A DNA stretch of 64,000 bases from Prinia subflava (taxonomy: Eukaryota; Chordata; Aves; Passeriformes; Cisticolidae), in assembly GCF_021018805.1 (NCBI RefSeq), contig NC_086248.1, positions 93,269,239 through 93,333,238 of the forward strand, in the 5' to 3' direction. A program made the position numbers and the translations under genes. Shown piece after piece: positions 56,059-64,000 of this stretch. Position 1 is the stretch's first letter. The number at the start of each line of letters is the position of its first letter. Under the pieces are notes generated by a model that saw nothing but the letters and a program-made list of their open reading frames with translations, ran no database searches and was not told the DNA's origin.

Positions 56059-56071
56059 AGTCATGGCTTTC

Positions 56072-56495
56072 GCAGAATTAGGTTGGGAAAGACCTCTCAA
56101 GTCCAACTCAGGACTGAACACCACCCTGTCAACTAAAGCACGACACCGAGTGATACATCCAGTCTTTCCTTAAACGCCTTGGGGCATGGTGACTGCACCA
56201 CGGCCCTGAGCAGTCCATCCGATGTCCGATCATCCTTTCTGTGATGGAACTCATCCTGAGGTCCAGCCCCGTCCGGTGCAGCCCGAGGCTGTGTCCTCTT
56301 GTCCTGTCACTGGTTGCCTGGGAGCAGAGACGGACCCCACCCGGCCGCACCCTCCTTTCAGGAGTTGCACAGAGCGATAAGGTCACCCCGAGCCTCCTTT
56401 TCTCCCGGCTAAACACCCTCAGCCGCTCCTCGCAGGACTTGCACTCCTTCACCAGCTCCGCTGCCCTTCTCTTTATTTCAGTGGGGGTCGCTGGA
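56072..56495 (-). mobile_element. CR1 LINE fragment, ORF2 3' end plus 3' UTR
   Basis: On the minus strand the sequence reads like the C-terminus of CR1 ORF2: AAELVKECKSCEERLRVFS, an EKRRL motif, and SQATSDRTRGHSLGL, which parallels the CR1 segment ending in SQVTSDRTRG. A decayed 3' UTR follows, with the familiar GAGGTCTTTCCCAACCT string ending near 56075. The 5' part of the element is missing, as is usual for CR1. The fragment ends less than 50 bases from the CpG island. The reading frame is open from about 56495 to the stop near 56129, suggesting a moderately old copy. Confidence 0.88.
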
Positions 56496-56766
56496 GCCTG
56501 ATGGCGGCAGGGGCGGCTCCCCGTTCCTTTACAACCACACAACACGACAATCCCGCTGGCCCGGCTCCTCTGCCCGGGCCGTGCCACCGCCCCGGGGCGG
56601 GCGGGCTCCCGCCGGGCCCTTCCTTCCTTCCGGGCGCGTCGCTGCCCGCGGGCGCTGCCGGCTCCTCCCGCAGCCGCGCCGGCCCCGCCTCCCGCGCCGC
56701 CCGCCTTCCCCCAGCGCCCGCGGCCTCTGGGCCCGCGCCGGCCCCGCCGCTCCCGCCGGCCCTGCC

Positions 56767-56796
56767 ATGGCGCCTCCCGCCCCCGGCCGGGCCTGA
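56767..56796 (+). other. Short upstream open reading frame (9 codons) before KCTD3
   Basis: An ATG in good context (G at -3, G at +4) opens nine codons, MAPPAPGRA, then TGA, 214 bases before the KCTD3 start. It is relevant only if transcripts begin upstream of 56767, which is not known. Confidence 0.3.
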
Positions 56797-56830
56797 GCGC
56801 CGGCAGCCCGTGGGGCCGCACCCCGCCCGG

Positions 56831-56866
56831 CCGCCCGCCCTGCCCCGGCCGCCCGCCCTGCCCCGG
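56831..56866 (+). repeat. 18-bp tandem duplication in the KCTD3 CpG island
   Basis: Two perfect copies of an 18-base CCGCCC-rich unit lie head to tail (56831-56848 and 56849-56866). A partial third copy follows. Such repeats are slippage-prone and may vary between individuals. Confidence 0.9.
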
Positions 56867-56880
56867 CCGCCGCTGGGCGA

Positions 56881-56925
56881 TTCCCCGCCGCCTCCTTCCC
56901 CGCCGCCTCCTTCCCCGCCGCCTTC
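56881..56925 (+). repeat. 15-bp tandem repeat, three copies, in the KCTD3 CpG island
   Basis: The unit TTCCCCGCCGCCTCC occurs three times in a row, the last with one change. The array lies about 85 bases before the start codon and could fall in the 5' UTR. The complementary strand is G-rich. Confidence 0.9.
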
Positions 56926-57007
56926 GCCTGGCTCCGCCGCTGCTTCCCTCGACCGCGAGGTCCCGGCGGGAGGCGGCGGCGGGCGCCGGCCGGAGCAGGC
57001 GGCGGGG

Positions 57008-57017
57008 AAGATGGCGG
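57008..57017 (+). promoter_or_regulatory. YY1-type motif overlapping the KCTD3 start codon
   Basis: The string AAGATGGCGG matches the core YY1 consensus in the plus orientation and overlaps the initiator ATG. In many CpG-island genes such motifs lie just downstream of the transcription start site, which would imply a short 5' UTR here. Binding is inferred, not shown. Confidence 0.55.
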
Positions 57018-57084
57018 GGAACGGCGGCGGCCTCGGCGGCGCCGGGAGCGGGGAGATCATCCAGCTCAACGTGGGCGGCACCAG
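57011..57084 (+). CDS. KCTD3: KCTD3 coding exon 1
   Basis: This exon encodes the initiator Met, a Gly-rich stretch and the first BTB strand ending in NVGGT plus two bases of an Arg codon. The donor is CCAG|GTGAGC, a near-consensus site (phase 2). It lies inside the CpG island. The Gly-rich residues 4-12 are poorly constrained, while residues from [10 protein letters not shown] onward match the family core. Confidence 0.95.
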
Positions 57085-60000
57085 GTGAGCGGGCGGGCCG
57101 GGGCCGGCGGGGGCAGCGCCGAGGGGACCCGCCGGGACCCGTGCGGGGTTCGGCCGGCCCGGGCCGGGGCTCCCCGCGGGGCTCTGCGCGCTGCCGCCGG
57201 CACGGCACGGCCCGGACGAGCCCTCCCCAGCGCTCCGCGGGGCCGGGGTACCCGGGGCGGACACGGGGCGGGTTGGCGGCTCCGCGTGGTGCCTGCCCGC
57301 GGTGCCGGGGCAGCCCGCTCTACACACGCCTTAGAGACTGTGGGAACCCTGCCTCTTCAGGGATGGCAGCTTTGCTTTGCCATCACATCCGTAGGCTTCT
57401 AGTGAACAGTCCGTCTAGCAGCCTCAGAGAGGAAGGTATTAAAATCGCTGATGTGATACCGCTGGCATCAACGAGAATAAAGAGCTGTATTGTTTTCAAA
57501 TGCACGCTGGAGTGTGGAAGCTGGCAGATGTAGACGTTTTGGCAGGCTGAGGCAGAGACTTGTGGGGCAGCTGTGGTCGGAATCTGCGAGATAAACAGTG
57601 CAAACATTCCTGTCGAAATGCTCAGGCGTGAAATCATTCCGATTACTGTAGCTAGTGGAAACTGAAGTAATGTGTTTTCCTCAAGCAATGTGCACAACGT
57701 GGAGCCAGCTATAAGTAGTAGGAACTACTACTGCTATTTTTAGGATTTTCTTGCATTACTCAGAGCATGGACTTGATCTGATAACTAAATTCTGTGCTGC
57801 AGCCTTTCTTAAGCTAGAGTGCCATAGAAATCGATGCAGAATTCCTTTGTTTTAATAAGACGTTAAGAACCTGGTTCAATCCAGAGAAACTGCTTGTAAC
57901 TTGCACAGGCAAAACTCACCTGTAATGATATTTTCAGGATAACTTTGATGTAGGCTGGGACCAGATTTCGTGTTATGCTGCATAAGGTTCTTCAGTGAAC
58001 TCTGTATCTGAAACTACAGGCCAGTTCATATTTTTAGGATGGTATTACCTGTGGAATCTCAAAGCTGCTCCAGTTTCTTGATTTTAAATAGTCTTCCTTA
58101 TTAAATGCCTCTGCAGAGAACAGAATTATGGAAAGGGCACGAATCAGGGAAGAAATACATACCCTCAGAGGGCTTGCCCTCACAGAGAAATGGGAAGAAC
58201 AAGGCAAACTAAGAAGTGCATGTAATTAATTTCTATCTGAAGGTCTAGATTCTAGTCAACATTTGGTTGTAAGGAAAAGTAGATCTGTGCATGGATGTTT
58301 CCCCTTTAATAGAGACACTGTACTATAGTGCTTCTGTGTGAGAGCTTTTGGTCTTTTGCAAGCTCAGCTTCCCTTGTAGCACCCATGTCCTTTGAAAACT
58401 ACACCTGAGCCACATTTTTGAGTTTGCAAAGGTGGGTGACTCTTAGCTGATAGTGGGGGGATGATCTGCACAGCAAATGGTGTCCACGTTTCCTGCTCTT
58501 CTTTGGTTCTCATTACTCTCACTAGAAACCCGAAACTCTTAAGTTTGTAGAATTGTGTGAGGAGAGGAAATGAGCACTCCCTTCTGCTTCTGACCCCAGT
58601 TATGCTTTGGAGCATGTACCACAGAGAGCCCAGCTTTTCCATGCTCAGACTCGGGGTCCCCACAGCTCCCTGGGCTTCTCTGTTGTGTGCGATGGCTCCG
58701 TCACTTCCTGGTCACAACTTCTGTGAATTCCTTTACTGTGAACAAAAGTCTTGCAAGTTAAAGTTCACAGAAATTACTGTATCAAATGGGGTGAATTCTT
58801 TTGACTCTGTATCTCCCTCTGGTTACAATGTAACTCTACAGCGACAATACACTATGGAAATGGTTGTTTTATAACTTTCACTTGGCAAGTCTGTTTCTAG
58901 TTGCTGATATTTTCTTTAAAATAATTTCAAGCTGGCATATGCTCAAGGGTCTTTTGAGGATATTGCACTGGGTTTGTCTAGTTTTCCTTAAGTGGTGCCT
59001 GTCTGGCCGCTGCATGGAGCTGCAGATACACCTGTGCACGTAAATGTTGCTGGCTGAGCTTCTTCCTGCATCCTGGAAAGCAGGACTCAGTCTGGTTGTT
59101 TACACAGATTAATGTCCATGTAAGTTCTAAAGTATATGTTAGTATGAGCTGTTGCTTACTGAACTGGTGCAATAGTGCTAAATTATAGACAGGAATTCCC
59201 AGAGCTGTCTGAACATGCTGATAAAATTGAAAGAAGATGATGGTGATGCTGCATCAATCCCTATAGTTACAAGCAGTGTCTGGATTAATTCTGCATAAAA
59301 TTCATGTAATTCATTGTTTTAGCATGCTATAATATAGTTAAATGAATCATCCCTTACTCTTAAAGTGGACAGAGGTAGTGACCTGTATTATTGATAAGAG
59401 AAGCTGAGAAAAACTACTCAGAAGTATATTAGGGAAGTGCTTTTTAAATTGTTTTTCAGAAAAGGCTTTGTGCATGCTTGTGCTTAGAACACTGACACTG
59501 TAGGTTTTCTGTTACAGACAGATTTGCCATTGTTGTTTGCAGTGAGCAGATGCACAATCCATGTTTTATGCAGTTCCACATAGCCTTTGTGTTTCTGCCT
59601 CCTAGGGGGCATAAAGTAATGGGGGTTGTTTACATTTTTTCCCCCCTTCAAAACTGGGAAATACTAGCAGTGAAAATTAGATAAATTATGACTAAGTATT
59701 TTTATTCCAGAAATACTTTGTATTTTTTAATCCTGTACTAGATAACAAGTTGTAATGGAATTTTACTTTTGCATATCCTTTTTGTTTTCCATTAATGAAG
59801 AGGTCACCAGAAGTTTCTTAGTCATGGCACTAGTAAGAGGATATGTACAGCCAGAGAGTGATGCAGAGCATGAGCTCATTGTCCAAGCTGCCAGTCCAGT
59901 TGTCTTCCTTCATGTCAAATCAAAACCAGAAGTAGTATAAAATAATCCATAGTTATTTATTATGTAAAGTACTGTCTGGTGTCATAAGTAATATTATAAT

Positions 60001-63000
60001 TTGTATTATTTCACAATATGATTCAGAGTAAATAATGGGTTTTTTCTTTTAACTGTTATTGTTATTGCCTCTCCTTGTTCTTGCCCAAGAGGGGCCCAAG
60101 TAGCAAAATGGGAAATAATTCATGTTCTCATGAAATATTAACTCAAAGCTCACTGTAGTCTTTTGCAGTGCATAATGTAGCACCCTTTCTGTCCTGAGCA
60201 AGAGCAGCAGAGTAGCCTGCAGTTGTTGACAAATGTAGCACACTGAGGATAAATATATATGTTACTGTTTGGGTTTTGTGTGTGTGGAGCAGTGTTTGAG
60301 TTTTATGGACTTGTTTTTTGTAAGCATTAATGCTGAAGTGTGAGAGCCAGAAAATGCAGGATGTTTGGGACAGTGTGCTACAAACATACAAAGGCATTTT
60401 GTGGTCTCCAGACAGTCCTACTGCATGCTTAAGGACAGTCTGTGCAAAGAGCCTGCAGCTTCTGAATTTTGTGCAGATATTTAAAAGATCTCAAACTTCC
60501 CAAACCTGTTTGATATTAGCTTTGTAGGATACATCAAGGAATTTTAGATAAGGCAGTTTTCTCTTCAATTTTACAGCTGAGTGAGAACTTGTAACTTTGT
60601 TTTTGTAGGTTCAGCACATCGAGACAGACACTGATGTGGATTCCAGACTCATTTTTTTCCAGGTATTTGTAATATATCATCACATTTAACAAAGAAATTA
60701 GCAATCATTAAAAATACTTACGTTCTCAGTTCTTAATTTATGTTGCAAGTAGTATCTTCATTAGTATCTTTGATGCTTTTCCCCCCATCTCAAGCAATGG
60801 GACAGATTCATTTGAAATAAGCTGTTACCCAAGCGACATCTTCTTGCTTGAATGTAGCCATGGCAGCTTGTATATGCTGAGGAGCTGGCACTTTTTAGAT
60901 GGAGTGTTGTGGAAATAACCTCCAGTTCTGCGAGAAAGGGACGTGACACTGGCTGTGACTCCATTGCCACATGTGATCTTACTGGCCATGTGCATTAGCC
61001 CTGCCTTTAACAATTTTGATTTTGTTTGGATTCATTTTTTTTTAGTTATTGCTCTGCTCTGAGTTAACTCAAAGTTTTGAGAATTTTAGCTTGTGATACA
61101 GGAGCTGTTGAATTATTAAACATCCTCCTGCCATTACTACTTCTGCAGGTTTGTGTTTTGTTCTGCAGTTGCTGTACCTCTGTCACCCCAGTTAATCCTA
61201 AACCTCCAAAGGAAAACCTAAATGCTGGCAATTTTGCTTCCTTACATTTAATTTTTATATTCCAGACATCTTTCCCAATAAAAGCCTGGCAGCTGACATA
61301 TGCAGAATTTCCTGTTCCTATTTTACCGAAAAGTTCAGATAAATGAAATGCCAGGGAAATGTCACCTTCTTTGAGGCATGCAAGGAAGGGCACAAGGAGG
61401 AAGTCTCATGCTATCCCCCAGTCTCTCAACACAAAATATGCTGTCTAAGGAGGTTGTCCTGGAAGTTATTCAATCTCAGATAATTGTCATCCAGAATCAA
61501 ATGAAAGCTGTTGATGTTGGTGTCCATCTTAACTGTAAAATGATATTTTGACATTGTGTTTTATATGGGTCTGGAGAAAAAGTACTTTGATCTGATGGGA
61601 GAAAAACTTTGAAGCAGAATTTAATAAAAAATGAATTCATCCCACTTTTGTCCTGTAAATGAATTCATCCCATGTGCAAAAGTGGATTGTTTACTCATTG
61701 TTTTTCCTTCAGCAGCTTTCACCAATTTAACTAGATTTTAAAAAACTACACAGCCCTCTAAGTGCCTGGGCAAACTTCTTCATCCTTTCAGGCTAGGTCT
61801 TGTGTCTATTTTCTTTGGGAATCTGAAGGTCTTTATGATGCAGCTCTGAGCCTTTCCTTGGGTGTGCATACACTTCTCCCTTGTCCAGGAGAGATATTTC
61901 ACTCCTCCAGCATTCTGGCTGTTTTGTTTGCTCTGATAAAAACTGTGTTACCAAAATGTAACCAAGGAGAGCTAACTGACCCAGTGTTCCTACGCTGTGT
62001 TTGTGCCAATACATTTCTGGGGGACATCTAATGAAGATTTCCTGTTTTTCAGTTTGCTGAGCGGAAGAATTTCAACACTAAAGGATGAAACTGGTGCTGT
62101 GAGTAATGAACATTTTGTAACTTATTAATTTGATGTTATGCTTTTGGTTAGGTTCTCTCCTAAAGCATTTTCACTCTGGGTGCTAATGGAATTACAGTGC
62201 CTGAGTCAGGCTAAACTTTCATGAAAATTAGTGACATCTCTGGCTTTCTTGGTTCTCATCTTGGTTTCAAGCTAAGTGAAACTGAACAACATACTTATTT
62301 CTATGCTAATTCTGCATAGTGCAGGTAATGCAGAAACAGCAACTCTATTTTTCTTAAACAGAGCAAATGCTAATTGCTGTGTTGCAGGGAGGTGTAACTT
62401 TCATTAGATAGGCATTGCATGTGTAGGTGAGTAATCCAACATGGAAATGTAGCACCTTTTTTTGGCAAAAACATCACAAAATGGCCATTTCAGTGTGTAG
62501 GTATGATATTTTTAAATGGGAAACTATAGTTACAGTAATGTTGTTGAGCACACATAGTACTTTGCTGAAAGTGTAGAGGTAGTTTTGATGATAATTGAAT
62601 TTTAAAAAGTCAAAACATCTCTTGAAATCTTATTACAGTTCCTGCATATTGAACACATGCTAGAAAGTGAAAGCATCCATTGTCTTTTGTGGAGACTAGA
62701 ACCTAAAGAATAGATTTTTAAGGGCCATCTATTTGAAACATTGTTTGTATATATGTCATTTAGGAATGTTAAATTAGTGGACAATAGAATAATGAGAACA
62801 AAGAGGAGGCTCAAAAACTTTGGGTTTTGTTGGTTTTTTTTTTTTTTTTTTGAAGTCTGCTGACTTCATCTTCTCCTCTTTCCCACATTCAGCATAAATT
62901 AGCACTTTAGTTGATGGTTGCTCCGTAATAGTACTCAAATACAGAAATTTTTCTTTGCAGATATTTATTGACCGAGATCCAGCAGCATTTGCACCCATTT

Positions 63001-64000
63001 TAAATTTTCTTCGCACAAAGGAGTTAGATTTGCGGTAAGAAGTTCATTTCAATCAGAAGCATTAGAAAACTTGTTCAAGTGAAAAATATTTCATCTTGTT
63101 CATGTACTTGGGTGCCTGGTGTGTGGCTCAGCTCCCTCACAGATGTTGGACCATGTCTAGAGTATATGTGTGTCATGGTGGAGGCAGAAGTGGTGACATT
63201 CTGTTCTGTTAGTAGATTCTTGTAACATAGACCACTTCTTGCAGTGTATTTCTTTATTGTTTCTGTATCTTTATTTTAATGAAAATTGAGTCAAATTAAG
63301 ATCACTTTAAAAATCTCAAAAATCAACATACTGAATGCATTTTGTGGTAATTCTATAAACTGTTAGCTAGCTTGATATTTAGATTTGTAATATCCAGTTA
63401 TATGCAAGCATTTATATTCAAGTTGCTGACTCACTCTGTTCTTGTCGGTTTTTGGTTTTTTCCTATTTCTTTAGGGGAGTGAGTATTAATGTTCTCAGGC
63501 ATGAAGCTGAATTCTATGGAATCACTCCTTTAGGTAAGGTTTTTTTTCCTTAATGTGAGCTCATATATATTATTATAGTAATGGTCCACTGACAAATCCT
63601 AGGCAGTTGTGACCCTGAAGATTTGCAAAGTAAAAGTTTTAAAAATTGAAGGATATTTGAGATAATGTAATGTTTTCAGGGAAGTAAAAGCTGTGGTCAT
63701 ATCTGGGTTTCCTCCTTAGTGAGAAGATTGCTACTGTGTGAAGAACTGGAGCGCTCCTCTTGTGGCAGTGTCCTTTTTCATGGCTACCTACCTCCTCCAG
63801 GTATTCTTGTGCTCATGGTCTGATATTGCTTGCTGTCACTTGCTGCTTTGGTTTGTGGGGATGATTGGCTGAGGTGCTTACCCTGGCTGTCAAACTGTTC
63901 TGAGAAAGCCTTCCTATGGAAAGCTAAGGGCAAATGGTTGGACTGAACATTATTGTGTTTTAAACCTAAGACTTTCTTGTCTGTGCTGTAACAAGCAGCA
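57011..64000 (+). CDS. KCTD3: KCTD3, 5' part of gene (exons 1-6, runs off the right edge)
   Basis: Six exons join in one frame: 57011-57084, 60609-60662, 62053-62098, 62961-63034, 63475-63533 and 63720-63800 (388 coding bases, 129 full codons plus one base). All visible introns are GT-AG; phases are 2, 2, 0, 2, 1, 1. The product has a Gly-rich leader (residues 1-14), then a BTB/T1 domain beginning [11 protein letters not shown], with [36 protein letters not shown] and [15 protein letters not shown]3 rather than its paralogue SHKBP1 is indicated by [16 protein letters not shown] and [19 protein letters not shown]. Known for the family: KCTD3 is about 815 residues, an N-terminal BTB domain followed by WD40-like repeats; it is reported to bind the HCN3 channel, and BTB proteins of this class can act as Cullin-3 adaptors. 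The last two thirds lie outside the window. The start is chosen for its strong Kozak context (A at -3, G at +4) and its position just before the BTB domain. Confidence 0.97.
57085..60608 (+). other. KCTD3: KCTD3 intron 1
   Basis: This 3.5-kb intron runs from GTGAGC to TTTTTGTAG. Its first 250 bases still belong to the CpG island; the rest is AT-rich. The short open frames inside it (for example 59755-59940 and 58557-58874) have no recognisable homology or exon context. I saw no named repeat. Confidence 0.9.
60609..60662 (+). CDS. KCTD3: KCTD3 coding exon 2
   Basis: The acceptor TTTTTGTAG and donor CCAG|GTATTT bound a 54-base exon reading [18 protein letters not shown], the family-typical segment after NVGGT. 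The frame joins exon 1 at a split Arg codon and exon 3 at a split Ser codon (phase 2 on both sides). Confidence 0.95.
60663..62052 (+). other. KCTD3: KCTD3 intron 2
   Basis: This 1.39-kb intron lies between exons 2 and 3 and has GT-AG ends. It contains a 16-base direct repeat (61629-61644 and 61657-61672) with a small inverted repeat beside it. Nothing else was recognised. Confidence 0.9.
61629..61685 (+). repeat. Direct plus inverted repeat cluster in KCTD3 intron 2
   Basis: A 16-base string around ATGAATTCATCCCA occurs identically at 61629-61644 and 61657-61672. CCACTTTTG (61642-61650) and CAAAAGTGG (61677-61685) form a 9-base inverted pair. It looks like a small local duplication. Confidence 0.9.
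62053..62098 (+). CDS. KCTD3: KCTD3 coding exon 3
   Basis: The acceptor CTGTTTTTCAG and donor GCT|GTGAGT bound a 46-base exon reading [16 protein letters not shown]. It ends on a codon boundary (phase 0). The residues are a hallmark of the KCTD3/SHKBP1 pair of BTB proteins. Confidence 0.95.
62099..62960 (+). other. KCTD3: KCTD3 intron 3
   Basis: This 862-base intron has GT-AG ends. It holds an 18-base T run at 62834-62851. No coding or RNA feature was seen. Confidence 0.9.
62834..62851 (+). repeat. T18 homopolymer in KCTD3 intron 3
   Basis: Eighteen consecutive T, about 110 bases before the exon 4 acceptor. Confidence 0.95.
62961..63034 (+). CDS. KCTD3: KCTD3 coding exon 4
   Basis: The acceptor TTCTTTGCAG and donor GCG|GTAAGA bound a 74-base exon carrying [18 protein letters not shown] followed by TKELDL, the conserved BTB helix region. 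The donor splits an Arg codon (phase 2). An 18-base T run lies about 110 bases upstream, outside the usual polypyrimidine position. Confidence 0.96.
63035..63474 (+). other. KCTD3: KCTD3 intron 4
   Basis: This 440-base intron has GT-AG ends and a T-rich tract before the acceptor. Nothing else was recognised. Intron 5 (63534-63719, 186 bases) is likewise plain. Confidence 0.9.
63475..63533 (+). CDS. KCTD3: KCTD3 coding exon 5
   Basis: The acceptor TTTCTTTAG and donor TTAG|GTAAGG bound a 59-base exon reading [19 protein letters not shown] after the completed Arg codon. The [13 protein letters not shown] wording separates KCTD3 from SHKBP1. It ends in phase 1. Confidence 0.96.
63720..63800 (+). 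CDS. KCTD3: KCTD3 coding exon 6
   Basis: The acceptor CTCCTTAG and donor CCAG|GTATTC bound an 81-base exon reading [20 protein letters not shown] then HGYLPPP. It closes the BTB domain and begins the linker to the WD40-like region. Coding should resume beyond position 64000. Confidence 0.95.

Larger units (their letters stand above)
50801..56071. other. Intergenic upstream of KCTD3
   Basis: Unique AT-rich sequence apart from the microsatellite at 51252-51323 and a short inverted repeat at 56041-56058. No coding pattern was seen. Distal regulatory elements for KCTD3 could lie here, but none can be identified by eye. Confidence 0.65.
56540..57330 (+). promoter_or_regulatory. KCTD3: CpG-island promoter of KCTD3
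   Basis: The segment is strikingly GC- and CpG-rich against AT-rich flanks and spans exon 1. It has no TATA box near the start. Visible candidate sites are a GC box (GGGGCGGGC, 56594-56602), an ETS-like core CTTCCGG (56627-56633), a reverse GC box (CCCCGCCC, 56821-56828) and a YY1-type motif over the start codon. This is typical of a broadly expressed TATA-less gene. The transcription start site itself cannot be read from sequence. Confidence 0.85.

Noticed and set aside
56473..57327. 284-codon and 359-codon minus-strand open frames across the CpG island
   Set aside because: They overlap KCTD3 exon 1, are Arg/Gly/Pro/Ala-rich as expected of GC-rich DNA with few stops, and the only recognisable part is the CR1 ORF2 end.
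59755..59940. Possible extra exon within KCTD3 intron 1
   Set aside because: No match to KCTD3 or another protein, and the exon 1 to exon 2 join is complete without it.

Overview
The window looks like vertebrate nuclear DNA, most likely from a bird. It holds several decayed CR1 (chicken repeat 1) LINE copies, a solo LTR of an avian ERVL-like type, AT-rich intergenic sequence and one intron-split gene with a strong CpG-island promoter. No bacterial-style operons, CRISPR arrays, rRNA or tRNA genes were seen. Species cannot be fixed from this sequence; bird rather than crocodilian or turtle is an inference from the LTR type and the short KCTD3 introns.

Positions 1 to about 56,070 (nearly 90% of the window) are a gene desert. 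None of the open frames there looks like a conserved protein; they are short, overlap on both strands and have no exon-like context. What can be named is mobile-element debris: a CR1 ORF2 endonuclease-region fragment (about 5,427-6,190, minus strand), a CR1 3' end (about 13,690-13,845, plus), a CR1 3' segment (21,495-21,886, plus), a solo LTR (22,932-23,468, plus), a CR1 with an odd foreign insert (42,218-42,665, minus) and an internally deleted CR1 (50,605-50,800, minus). There is also a 72-base alternating purine-pyrimidine microsatellite (51,252-51,323) and several homopolymer runs. GC-richer islands near 12.7-13.4, 31.7-32.4 and 38.5-39.2 kb are unexplained.

From about 56,070 the picture changes. 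A CR1 ORF2 3' end lies on the minus strand (56,072-56,495), directly followed by a CpG island (56,540-57,330) and the first six coding exons of KCTD3 on the plus strand (57,011-63,800). The exons splice in frame with GT-AG introns and encode the first 129 complete codons: a short Gly-rich leader and the BTB/T1 domain. The WD40-like part of the protein lies beyond the right edge. In mammals KCTD3 sits between KCNK2 and USH2A, so the empty left part probably corresponds to the KCNK2-KCTD3 intergenic region (inference from known synteny; no KCNK2 exon was recognised).

The most unusual observations are a 41-bp inverted near-identical pair (42,524-42,564 / 43,247-43,287), one arm of which interrupts a CR1 copy like a templated insertion; the CR1 abutting the KCTD3 promoter, with an open minus-strand frame running through both; a 170-codon open in-frame extension upstream of the KCTD3 start; and a YY1-type motif overlapping that start codon. 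I found no convincing novel gene system.
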